DNA of 64,000 bases, from NCBI RefSeq assembly GCF_900111765.1, contig NZ_FOIB01000003.1, forward strand, positions 1 to 64,000. The letters run 5' to 3'. This DNA comes from Myxococcus fulvus (lineage in GTDB: Bacteria; Myxococcota; Myxococcia; Myxococcales; Myxococcaceae). The notes below the pieces were generated by a model. That model searched no databases. It was not told where the DNA came from and saw nothing but the letters and a program-made list of their open reading frames with translations. The position numbers were made by a program, and so were the translations under genes. Shown here in pieces: positions 55,585 to 63,852 of this stretch (position 1 is its first letter; each line of letters starts with the position of its first letter).

Positions 55585-56613
55585 ATGCCCCTGCCCATGT
55601 CCAAATCCACGCGAGCGCCCCAGGCCGATGCCCGTGCCCTGGGGACCCCGACCGCCGAGCCGGTGGCCCCAGGGCCTGGCGGCGCTCGGCAGCGGCCCCG
55701 GCGCATCATCGCCGTGGGCGGTGGCAAGGGTGGCATCGGCAAGTCGATGGTGTCCGCGAACCTGGGCGTGGCGCTGGCCCAGGCGGGGCTGAACGTGTTG
55801 CTGGTGGACGCGGACCTGGGCGGCGCGAACCTGCACACGTGCCTGGGGGTGGGGCAGCCGGAGGCGACGCTGTCCGACTTCCTCAGGCGCAACAAGTCGC
55901 GGCTCGAGGACGTCATCGTCCCCACGGGGGTGCCCCGGCTGTCGCTCATCGCGGGCGCGCAGGACGCGCTGGACGCGGCGAACCTCAAGTACGCGCAGAA
56001 GCAGAAGCTGCTCAAGACGCTGATGGGCGCGTCGGCGGACTACCTCATCCTGGACCTGGGCGCGGGAACCAGTTTCAACACCATCGACTTCTTCATCCTG
56101 GCGGACCACGGGTTGTTGGTGGTGCTGCCGGAGCCGACGTCGGTGGAGAACGCGTACCGCTTCGCGAAGGCGGCGTTCTTCCGGCGGCTGCAGCAGATGG
56201 AGGCGGAGTACGGCATCCAGGACCTGGTGGACAGCGCGCTCACCACCCGGGAGGGCTCGCTGCGGACGCTGCATGACGTGCTGGCGCAGGTGCGCAACAA
56301 GGACCCGGCGGGTGCGGAGCGACTGGAGCGGGAGCTGTCCGAGTTCCGCATCCGGCTGGTGGTGAACCAGGCGCGCACGGACGCGGACCTGAACGTGGGT
56401 GCGGCGGTGGCCTCGGCGTGGAAGAAGTTCTTCGGCATCGCGATGGATGACCTGGGCGCCATCCGGTATGACGATGAGGCCTGGCGCGCGGTGCGCAAGC
56501 GGCGCCCCGTGCTCATCGAACGACCCGACGCCCCGGCCGCCCTGGCCATCCAACGAATCGCCTCACGACTGCTCGCCCTCGACGCGACCCCCGACCCTTC
56601 CTCGTCACCATGA
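55585..56613 (+). CDS. MinD/ParA-type ATPase
   Basis: 342 residues from ATG 55585 (a second in-frame ATG is at 55597). After a Pro/Ala-rich lead (1-38) comes the deviant Walker A GGKGGIGKSM (46-55, signature K48), VLLVDADLGGANLHTCLG, and DYLILDLGAGTSFNTIDFFI. This is the MinD/Mrp/FlhG-like group, used for positioning. No C-terminal amphipathic membrane-targeting helix is obvious. The stop overlaps the next start (ATGA), so it is coupled to the J-like/HTH protein. Confidence 0.9.
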   Translation: MPLPMSKSTRAPQADARALGTPTAEPVAPGPGGARQRPRRIIAVGGGKGGIGKSMVSANLGVALAQAGLNVLLVDADLGGANLHTCLGVGQPEATLSDFLRRNKSRLEDVIVPTGVPRLSLIAGAQDALDAANLKYAQKQKLLKTLMGASADYLILDLGAGTSFNTIDFFILADHGLLVVLPEPTSVENAYRFAKAAFFRRLQQMEAEYGIQDLVDSALTTREGSLRTLHDVLAQVRNKDPAGAERLERELSEFRIRLVVNQARTDADLNVGAAVASAWKKFFGIAMDDLGAIRYDDEAWRAVRKRRPVLIERPDAPAALAIQRIASRLLALDATPDPSSSP

Positions 56614-58121
56614 AGCCTTTCGCGCAGCAGACCTATTACGAGCTCCTGGAGGTCCCGGTCACAGCGCCCATGGAGGAGATTCGCGCCGCGTACTCCCGAC
56701 TCATGGAGCTGTATGCGCCGGACTCCATCGCGGTGTACGCGCTGGTGGAGCCGGACCAGGTGGATGCGCTCCGCGCCCGGATGACGGAGGCGATGGAGAT
56801 CCTCACGGATGGCGACCTGCGCGGTGAATATGACCGCGACCTGGGGCTGACGGCGCCCTGGGGGACGGTGAAGGCGGCGGAGGCGCTGGCGAGCGCGGTG
56901 GAGGAGGGGAAGAAGCCGCGCGCGTCCGAGGACGAGGCTCCGGCCCTGAGCGGGCCCGAGGCGTTCCGGGCGAGCTTCGTCAGTGGCTACTCGCTGTCGT
57001 ATGTGACGAGCTCCCTGCAGACCGCGCCGCTGGTGGGGGGGCTGCTGGATGTGCCCGCCTCGTTGAGCGTGGGCGCGGAGGCGCAGGCCTCGACGTCGGG
57101 TCTGGAGCCCGCGGAATCCAGCGGAGCCGTGGCCTCGGCGCCGAGCGAGAACGCCGTGGAGCAGGGGAGCGCGCAGAGGGCACCTCGGCAGGAGAGCGTC
57201 TCCGTGGGGGCGCCGGCCTCCGTTGCGGCGGCCTCGGTCGCGCAGTCCGTGGAGTCGGCTCCTGTTGCCGCGCCTCCGGTCGCGGTCTCACCGTCGGCGC
57301 CTGTCGCCCCGGTCCCGTCCGAGTCCTCGCCGTCGGCGGCGCCGGTCCCCGCTGCCTCGGTCTCGACCGGGGACTCGTCCTCGGTCCCCGCGCCTGTTGC
57401 CGCGGCACCGGTTGCGGTCGCGCCACCGGTAGAGTCGGCGCCTCCCGTAGCCTCGGCACCGGTTGTGGTCGCGCCGCAGGTAGAGGCGGCGCCCGTTGCC
57501 TCTACGCCTCCCGTGGATCCGTCCCCGGCTCACGTCGCCACGGTGAGTCCCCCGCCGGCCCCCATCGCCGCGAGCCCGGACGTCCCCGCGTCCGTGCCGA
57601 CCCAGCCCTCGGAGACCGTGACGTCCATCGTCGTGGCCGGAACGCCCGCCAGGGCTCCGGAGCCCGCGCCGACCCCCGTGACGCGTCCGGTCGGACCGAC
57701 GGCGCCGCCCGTGTCCTCCTCGCAGAACCGCGTTCAGCCGGGGCGACAGTTGAGCGAGGCGCAGGTGCTCGCCCAGGACTCGGCCATCGCCACGGCGGAG
57801 GCCGCGCTGGCGCAGGTCGCCGCCCGGACCCGCGAGCCTCGTCCCCGCCTGCCGGACATCCCCGCCGACGCCGAGTTCAACGGCGAGCTGCTGCGCAGGG
57901 TCCGCGAGACCCGGGGCTACACGCTCCAGCAGGTCGCCGACCGCACCCGCATCTCCTCGCGCCACCTGGAGAACGTGGAGGCGGACCGCTACACGGCGCT
58001 GCCCGCGCAGGTCTACCTCCGCGGCATCCTCATGAACCTCGCCCGCGAGCTGGGGTTGGATCCGCTCCGGGTGTCCAGGAGCTACCTGGCCTTGGCTTCT
58101 GAGAAGTCAGGCAAGAAGTGA
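56610..58121 (+). CDS. J-like domain plus RodZ-type HTH protein
   Basis: 503 residues. N-terminus 8-77 looks like a J domain (TYYELLEVPVTAPMEEIRAA, AMEILTDGDLRGEYDRDLGL) but HPD is replaced by APD (residues 36-38), so DnaK stimulation is unlikely. Residues about 110-400 are low complexity, rich in Ala, Pro, Val and Ser. The C-terminal 75 form a RodZ-like HTH_25 (RVRETRGYTLQQVADRTRIS, YLRGILMNLARELGLDPLRV). There is no TM helix, unlike RodZ. Coupled to the MinD-like gene by a four-base overlap; a role in spatial organisation is inference. Confidence 0.87.
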   Translation: MKPFAQQTYYELLEVPVTAPMEEIRAAYSRLMELYAPDSIAVYALVEPDQVDALRARMTEAMEILTDGDLRGEYDRDLGLTAPWGTVKAAEALASAVEEGKKPRASEDEAPALSGPEAFRASFVSGYSLSYVTSSLQTAPLVGGLLDVPASLSVGAEAQASTSGLEPAESSGAVASAPSENAVEQGSAQRAPRQESVSVGAPASVAAASVAQSVESAPVAAPPVAVSPSAPVAPVPSESSPSAAPVPAASVSTGDSSSVPAPVAAAPVAVAPPVESAPPVASAPVVVAPQVEAAPVASTPPVDPSPAHVATVSPPPAPIAASPDVPASVPTQPSETVTSIVVAGTPARAPEPAPTPVTRPVGPTAPPVSSSQNRVQPGRQLSEAQVLAQDSAIATAEAALAQVAARTREPRPRLPDIPADAEFNGELLRRVRETRGYTLQQVADRTRISSRHLENVEADRYTALPAQVYLRGILMNLARELGLDPLRVSRSYLALASEKSGKK

Positions 58122-58205
58122 CGCCGCCCTGGAGGGGTGCCGACTTTTGCTCGTACCACAAGGAAAGTTGACTCCCCTCCGAGCGGTGCCTATGTAGGAA
58201 AGACG

Positions 58206-58469
58206 ATGACGGACGAGGAAAAGATCAAGGCGATGCGGCTCGCCCGTGCGATTGCCTCGGATATCTCGCTCTACAACGAGCAGAAGATCATCAAGGGTAT
58301 CGAGCAGGACAACCTCTTCGAGGTCCTCAAGGAGGAGCTGGAGGAGGGCCGTGAGCTCTACAAGAGCCGCGTCAGCCAGGAAGTCTTCACCACGGCGAAC
58401 TTCTTCGAGCGCGCCATCAACGACATCGTCCTGCGCTCCAAGGCGCACGTGAAGTCGAAGATCTGGTAG
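58206..58469 (+). CDS. Small conserved-looking helical protein
   Basis: 87 residues from ATG 58206, MTDEEKIKAMRLARAIASDI, fully charged-helical and cytoplasmic, ending AHVKSKIW. Not assigned to a family. It sits 84 bases after the HTH protein and 10 bases before the pseudouridine synthase gene on the same strand, so it is probably co-transcribed with at least the latter. Confidence 0.8.
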   Translation: MTDEEKIKAMRLARAIASDISLYNEQKIIKGIEQDNLFEVLKEELEEGRELYKSRVSQEVFTTANFFERAINDIVLRSKAHVKSKIW

Positions 58470-58479
58470 TCCGCTCCCT

Positions 58480-59514
58480 GTGGCAGCGCCCGACACGCGA
58501 GAGCATCGCGCCCCGACGGAAGCCCGCGGAGAGCGCATCGACCAGTATCTCGCGGGCGTCTTCACCGACCTGACCCGCTCCCGCATCCGGGGACTCATCG
58601 ACGACGGGCACGTGCTCGTCGCCGGCAAGCCCGTGAAGGCGGCGATGCGTCTGCGCGGTGGTGACACGCTCACCCTCCATGTCCCGCCTCCCGTGGCCGC
58701 CGTCCCCAAGGCCGAGGAGCTGCCGCTGTCCCTGCTCCACGAGGACAAGGACCTCGTCGTCGTGGACAAGGCCGCGGGCATGGTGGTGCACCCCGGCGCG
58801 GGACACGCCTCCGGCACCCTGGTCAACGCGCTCCTGCACCGCGTGAAGGACCTGGCCGGCGTCGGCGGCGAGCTGCGCCCAGGCATCGTCCACCGGCTCG
58901 ACAAGGACACCACTGGCTGCCTCGTGGTGGCCAAGAACGAGCAGGCCCTCGTCGCGCTCCAGAAGTCCTTCAAGGGGCGCGAGGTCTCCAAGACGTACCT
59001 GGCCCTCGTGCACGGCGCGCCCCCGGCGGAAGGCCGCATCGAGACGCTCTACGGCCGCCACCCCGTGCACCGCCAGCGCTTCACCGGCAAGGTGCGCGAG
59101 GGCAAGCCCGCCATCACCCTGTTCCGCACGCTCGCGGCCTTCGACGGCGCGGCCCTGGTGGAGGTGGACCTGCTCACCGGCCGCACGCACCAGATTCGCG
59201 TGCACCTGGCCGAAGCGGGCCACCCGCTGCTGGGTGACACCCTCTACGGCGCGGGCCGCAAGCCCAAGGGCGAGGCCGCCGCCGCGCAGGAGCGCCTGGG
59301 ACGTCAGGCCCTGCACGCGTGGAAGCTGGCCTTCGCGCACCCGCGCACGGGCAAGGCGCTGTCGCTGGAGGCCCCGATTCCGGAGGACTTCTCCGCGGCG
59401 CTCACGTTGCTCCGAGGCCCCGAAGCGCCCCCGGTGGCGGAGGCGAAGAAGAAGGCCCCCGCGCGCAAGAAGGCGGCGACGAAGAAGCGCGCGGCTACAG
59501 CCCGGAAACGCTGA
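58480..59514 (+). CDS. rluD: RluD-type 23S rRNA pseudouridine synthase
   Basis: 344 residues from GTG 58480. N-terminal S4 RNA-binding domain (about 18-68: RIDQYLAGVFTDLTRSRIRG), then the catalytic domain with HRLDKDTTG (138-146, catalytic D141), KTYLALVHG, GRTHQIRVHLAEAGHPLLGD. The C-terminal 30 residues are Lys/Ala/Arg-rich, absent from E. coli RluD. The family includes RluA/C/D; RluD is the best guess from the S4 domain, the exact target uridines are not certain. Its last 20 bases overlap the convergent gene. Confidence 0.9.
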   Translation: MAAPDTREHRAPTEARGERIDQYLAGVFTDLTRSRIRGLIDDGHVLVAGKPVKAAMRLRGGDTLTLHVPPPVAAVPKAEELPLSLLHEDKDLVVVDKAAGMVVHPGAGHASGTLVNALLHRVKDLAGVGGELRPGIVHRLDKDTTGCLVVAKNEQALVALQKSFKGREVSKTYLALVHGAPPAEGRIETLYGRHPVHRQRFTGKVREGKPAITLFRTLAAFDGAALVEVDLLTGRTHQIRVHLAEAGHPLLGDTLYGAGRKPKGEAAAAQERLGRQALHAWKLAFAHPRTGKALSLEAPIPEDFSAALTLLRGPEAPPVAEAKKKAPARKKAATKKRAATARKR

Positions 59515-60805
59515 GCGACTGCTGGCGCTTGCTCAGCACCTTCACCGGCTGGATGGCCATGACGCGCATGAAGACCTCGAGCAGCTCGGGGTCGAACTTG
59601 TTGCGCATCTCCGTCCACATCAGCATCAGCGCGACTTCCGGTCCGTAGGCATCCCGGTACGGGCGCTTGGACGTGAGCGCGTCGTACGCGTCGCAGATGG
59701 CGATGATCTTCGCGTACGCCCCCAGGTTCGTCTTGGGGATGATCATCTGGATGTTGCCGCGTGAGTCGCGCACCGCGGTGCCGAAGTCCGTCTTGTGCTC
59801 GAACGTCGTCACCACGCGCAGCAGCGTGGAGCGGCTGAAGCCCTTCTCCATGAGGATGTTGCGCACGGAGATGAGCGGCGCGCGCTGCACCGCCACGCGC
59901 TCCTCGGGGGTGAGCGCCCCGCGCTTGGTGGCCAGCTCCTCCGGCAGCGTCGTCATGCCCGCGTCGTGGAACAGCGCGATGTAGCCCAGGTCTCGCAGCT
60001 GCGGCTTGGTCAGCCCCAGCTCCGCGCCGAAGACGATGCTCATCAGGCACACGTTGACCTGGTGGTACACGAGGTACTCGTCCTCGCGCCGCATCGTCGT
60101 CATGCCCAGGAAGTGCGTGCGCTGGTCGTAGCTGATGTCCACGAAGTCCTGCACCAGCCGCAGCGCCTTGGAGGCGTTGATGGGCTTGCCCGCGCGCACC
60201 GACTCCAGGTACTTGCTGAGGAAGAACACCGAGCGGGCGTAGACGGTCATCGCGTACTTCTTGCGATCGACCTTCTGGTCGCCCGGGTTGTTCATGTCCT
60301 TGTCCAGCTTCTCCTTGAGCTTGGAGAACTTGGCCACGCGCATGTTGAGCAGCTTGCGCCCGGACAGCCCGTCCTCCTCGGCCTGGGTCGTCTGCTCCTT
60401 GCTGAAGATCCAGATGAAGTTCTTCAGCTCCGGCACCGTCACCGGCTTGGTGAGGGTGAAGCCGCCCACGTCCTTGCCGCGCATCTCGGCGAGCAGGTAG
60501 CGCTGGTTCTCGATGGAGTTGAGGTCCACCTTCACCAGCATGCCGTTCAGGTAGAACGAGTCCTTGACGCCCGCGAGCTCCAGCCGGCCTTCCTTGCCGA
60601 TGATTTGATTGATGATGTCCTGGAGCTGGTGCAGCGGCTTCTGGAAGACGGCGTTCTCGGGGTCGTACATCTTCACCGAGCGCACGAGCATGTAGAGGCC
60701 GGCCACCATGGCGCGCGAGAGCGACTGGAGCTTCTCGTTGTGCTCGCGCCCGAACTCGTTGGTGCTCTCGTCCTGGCTCTGCGTGATTTTCAGATTCTCG
60801 GCCAT
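59495..60805 (-). CDS. Degenerate HD-GYP-type protein
   Basis: 436 residues. Residues 28-136 are a module shared with the upstream HEAT-like protein; about 185-420 is an HD-GYP-like domain. H248, the HD pair H280-D281 (LFHDAG) and CDAYDALTSKRPYR remain, but the HHExxDGxGYP motif is replaced by EHKTDFGTAV (336-345), so first His and GYP are lost. Cyclic-di-GMP hydrolysis is therefore doubtful; binding or scaffolding is possible. The start is three bases after the upstream stop, with its ribosome site inside that gene. The 3' end overlaps rluD. Confidence 0.85.
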   Translation of the reverse strand: MAENLKITQSQDESTNEFGREHNEKLQSLSRAMVAGLYMLVRSVKMYDPENAVFQKPLHQLQDIINQIIGKEGRLELAGVKDSFYLNGMLVKVDLNSIENQRYLLAEMRGKDVGGFTLTKPVTVPELKNFIWIFSKEQTTQAEEDGLSGRKLLNMRVAKFSKLKEKLDKDMNNPGDQKVDRKKYAMTVYARSVFFLSKYLESVRAGKPINASKALRLVQDFVDISYDQRTHFLGMTTMRREDEYLVYHQVNVCLMSIVFGAELGLTKPQLRDLGYIALFHDAGMTTLPEELATKRGALTPEERVAVQRAPLISVRNILMEKGFSRSTLLRVVTTFEHKTDFGTAVRDSRGNIQMIIPKTNLGAYAKIIAICDAYDALTSKRPYRDAYGPEVALMLMWTEMRNKFDPELLEVFMRVMAIQPVKVLSKRQQSLSVSGL

Positions 60806-60808
60806 GGC

Positions 60809-62572
60809 TCAGTTCTCCTCCGGCAATGCCGAGTCCCCGAACAGCGTCTTGCGTGTCTGGTACATCGCCTTGCGACCCGCGGTGAGCAGCTCCACCGGCT
60901 GGCTGCGGTCCTCGACGACGGCCTGCAACATCTTGTAGCTCTGGATGGAGCACGCGCCCGCCAGCCCCGCCACGGCCAGCAGCTTGTCCTCCAGCACCCG
61001 CTTCTTGTTGAGCAGGGACGGCTTCACGGCGAGCAGCTGCTGCATGTGCGAGAGCGCGCCCGGCGTGCCCGTGGCGCCCACCGCCATGTAGAAGGCCGTG
61101 CGCTCATCGGGCGTCTTCTTGTCGAAGGACGGCTCGCGGATGAGGCGCATCAGGTCCGAGTACGCCTTGTCCCGGTCGAATTCCGGCAGCATCCGCGCGG
61201 CGAGCATGCGCACCTGGGAGACGGGGTCCGCGAGGGCCTCGGCCACCAGCCGGCGCGCCTCGCCGGTGCGGCCGCGGCCGATGATGCCGAGCACCTCCAG
61301 CTTCACCACCAGGTTGGGGCTCTTGAGCACCTGCCCGAACATCTTGATGCGCTCGGGGTGGTTGCTCTTCTCCAGGATGTAGACCATGTCGCGCACCGTC
61401 TGCGGACGGTCCGACGTGAGCCGCGCCACGAAGGGCTCGGGCGTCTCCCGCGCGACGATGGCCAGCGCGTCGCAGAGCAGCGCGCGGTTCTCGGGAATCT
61501 CCAGCGTCTCCAGCACGGAGAGCAGCGGGATGACGGAGTCGCGCCCCAGCGCCTGCAGGTAGCGCGTCACGTCCTGCGGCTGCTTGGGCCGCGCGCCCTT
61601 GAGCGACTCGCCCAGGCGCATCAGCCGCTGCTCCTCGCCCATCCTGTGCAGGAAGGACTCCAGCAGCTTCTCCAGCGACTGTCCGCTGTCCTTCTGCGAC
61701 AGCGCGCGCAGCTTGAGGACGATTTGATTGATGGTGCCGAAGTCGTCCTGGAGCAGGAGCATGTCGAGCAGCTGCACGAAGATCTCCTCGAGCAGCGTGC
61801 CGTCCTCCACGCCTCCCTCGACGACCTGGAACACGGCGCTCACCAGCTTGGGGAACAGCCGCGAGCCCTCCTCCTCCATCACCTCGCGCTGGAGCCGCGC
61901 CTTCAGCTCGTCCGACGCGTGGCGCCCGCCGACGACCAGGCCGCGAATCTGCTCCACGCCGTCCATCTTCGCGTCCAGGTCCTCCGCGGACACGCGCGCG
62001 AAGCGCAGGTAGTCATCCGAGTTCGTCTGCAGGCGCGAGTAGAGGTAGCCCACCACCTTGTCCACCTCGACCTGCACCTCCTCCTCGCTGGCGTTCTCCA
62101 TGGAGAAGCCTTCCACCACCACGTACTCCACGTGCTCCATGCCCGCGCGCCACAACTGCGCCAGCACGTCGTCCGCGCCGCGCTCGGGCTCGGACAGGGC
62201 GATGAGCGTGAAGGTCACCAGCTCCTCCACCGTGAGGCCGGGGCGGAAGATGAGCTGACGGATGCCGTCGCGGTAGAACTTGTAGGGGAGCGGCGTGTCT
62301 TCCGAGAAGAGCGAGTCGTTGTGGAGCGTGAGGTTCTGCTGCTCCACCTTCAACGACAGCGGGCCGTTCTTCTCCGTGTACTGGGTGATGGCCTCCAGCG
62401 CCTTCGCGAGGAACTCGGGGAAGCGAGCCTCGTTGTGGCGATACATGCCGATCTGCTTGATGCCCTTGAGGAGATGGAACGCGAACGTGCGCGCCATCTC
62501 CACCTTCTCTCGGACCTCCGGGGACTGCTCGGCGTCCGTGCTCGCGTCCTGGGTCTTTTGGGGCTGGGCCAT
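60809..62572 (-). CDS. HEAT-like repeat protein with a module shared with its neighbour
   Basis: 587 residues, cytoplasmic. Residues 26-126 (HLLKGIKQIGMYRHNEARFP, later RDGIRQLIFRPGLTVEELVT) correspond to the N-terminus of the adjacent HD protein (SVKMYDPENAVFQ, GKDVGGFTLTKPVTVPELKN). The rest, from about 280, is helical and HEAT-like (NLVVKLEVLGIIGRGRTGEA, DPVSQVRMLAARMLPEFD). Such arrays bind proteins. First gene of a two-gene minus operon; 249 bases of upstream sequence separate it from the divergent secreted-protein gene. Confidence 0.85.
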   Translation of the reverse strand: MAQPQKTQDASTDAEQSPEVREKVEMARTFAFHLLKGIKQIGMYRHNEARFPEFLAKALEAITQYTEKNGPLSLKVEQQNLTLHNDSLFSEDTPLPYKFYRDGIRQLIFRPGLTVEELVTFTLIALSEPERGADDVLAQLWRAGMEHVEYVVVEGFSMENASEEEVQVEVDKVVGYLYSRLQTNSDDYLRFARVSAEDLDAKMDGVEQIRGLVVGGRHASDELKARLQREVMEEEGSRLFPKLVSAVFQVVEGGVEDGTLLEEIFVQLLDMLLLQDDFGTINQIVLKLRALSQKDSGQSLEKLLESFLHRMGEEQRLMRLGESLKGARPKQPQDVTRYLQALGRDSVIPLLSVLETLEIPENRALLCDALAIVARETPEPFVARLTSDRPQTVRDMVYILEKSNHPERIKMFGQVLKSPNLVVKLEVLGIIGRGRTGEARRLVAEALADPVSQVRMLAARMLPEFDRDKAYSDLMRLIREPSFDKKTPDERTAFYMAVGATGTPGALSHMQQLLAVKPSLLNKKRVLEDKLLAVAGLAGACSIQSYKMLQAVVEDRSQPVELLTAGRKAMYQTRKTLFGDSALPEEN

Positions 62573-62821
62573 GCGTCTGCAACTCTCCGCTCGGGCGGTA
62601 TCACCAGCCTACTCCGAAATCCGCCGAAGCCCCAGCCGGCGGCGGTAGGAACTACGAGGACTTGGAGAGAGATGGGTCTACCCCGACACGGTCGTACAGG
62701 GATTCCCGAGTAAGAGCCGGCTGCTGGGCTCCGTCGCCTCGCTCCGAAGCGGTGCGTCAGAGGTGCTCGCTAGGCTTCCTTTCGAGGGGCCAGGGAACGG
62801 GCCTCTCTTGGAGGAATTCAC

Positions 62822-63220
62822 ATGCATCGTCTCTTGAAGCGCGGAGCCTCGGCCTGTTGTGTCGCGACGTTGCTGGCGGCGCCCGCGGTCCTCGCTGGTT
62901 TCACGACGGAGTCAGCCCATTGTTACAAGAACGCGGATGGCTCTGGCAGGTGCCAGGGCAGCCTCCTCGGCTTCCGCAATCACGCCGGCGCCAACACGCA
63001 GGCGCTCTTCTCACGGTCCAGCAACGCCGCGCCGTACTTCTACGCGGCGCTCACCACGGGCGCGACGACGGAGTACTTCAGCTGCACGGCCGACGCGATG
63101 ACCGGGGCCCACTGGAGCAAGGCCATGAACCACGAGGGCTTCTTCTCCATCTACTGGTCGGCCCAGGGTGACTGCTATTCGCTGTTCCTGATCAACGGCA
63201 GCCAGTACTCGAATTTCTGA
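62822..63220 (+). CDS. Small secreted four-cysteine protein
   Basis: 132 residues. Signal peptide 1-25 (cut after PAVLA), mature protein about 107 residues with four cysteines (C34, C44, C88, C118), fit for two disulfides, rich in aromatic residues (AAPYFYAALTTG, NHEGFFSIYWSAQG). Not recognised. The first mature segment C-x-K-N-x-D-G-S-G recurs in the truncated gene at 63853, so it is one of a pair of paralogues. ATG 62822 follows GGAGG. Confidence 0.8.
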   Translation: MHRLLKRGASACCVATLLAAPAVLAGFTTESAHCYKNADGSGRCQGSLLGFRNHAGANTQALFSRSSNAAPYFYAALTTGATTEYFSCTADAMTGAHWSKAMNHEGFFSIYWSAQGDCYSLFLINGSQYSNF

Positions 63221-63228
63221 GTCATTCC

Positions 63229-63795
63229 ATGAACGCCCAGGTGTTGCATGGCTGGCTTCCAAGCCTGACCACGGCGTTGGGGTGCGCGGTGGGGTGCTGG
63301 CTCGCGGTGAGCCAGGCACAACAGTCCCAGCAGCAGCGCGTGGAGCAACTCACGGATGAGGTGGGGTCGTTGCGACGGGCACTCGAGGCCCGTGCTCACG
63401 CGGCAGGGGCAGGCTTGATGGTGGGCGCTTCCTCCACGGTGGTCTCGGGGCAGGGGAGGCTCTCCGGTGAAGAGCTGGATGCCATGGCCCTGCGGGTGGC
63501 CACGTTGCTGAATGCGTCAGGAGGGCCCGTCGTGGGGCCCCTCGAGCCGGAGGTTCAGGCTCCGTCCGTGCCGGAGCTCTCGTCCGAGCAGCGCGAATCG
63601 GCAACGCGGGTGGGCACGATGGTGGACCGGGTGGTCTCCAACGGACGCATGACGGCGCAGGACGTGCTCGAGATTCGGCGTGAGCTCGCCCACCTTCGAG
63701 GCCGCCCCGAGGCCGATGCGCTCCGCAAGAAGCTCATCGTCGCCATCAACCAGGACCGGCTCATCCCCGCGCCTGACGCCGATGGTCTTCCGTAG
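63229..63795 (+). CDS. Membrane-anchored coiled-coil protein of unknown function
   Basis: 188 residues. One hydrophobic helix (about 9-29), then a Gln/Glu-rich coiled coil (30-55: SQAQQSQQQRVEQLTDEVGS), a Gly/Ser linker and a charged helical C-terminus (RVGTMVDRVVSNGRMTAQDV, REL repeats). Not recognised. It starts eight bases after the stop of the secreted protein gene and is followed 57 bases later by a paralogue of that protein, so the three are probably one operon. Confidence 0.75.
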   Translation: MNAQVLHGWLPSLTTALGCAVGCWLAVSQAQQSQQQRVEQLTDEVGSLRRALEARAHAAGAGLMVGASSTVVSGQGRLSGEELDAMALRVATLLNASGGPVVGPLEPEVQAPSVPELSSEQRESATRVGTMVDRVVSNGRMTAQDVLEIRRELAHLRGRPEADALRKKLIVAINQDRLIPAPDADGLP

Positions 63796-63852
63796 CTATC
63801 GCTTCACTTCGCTTCGAGCAGTCGAACGTCACACGGCTCAGGAGTCACAAAC

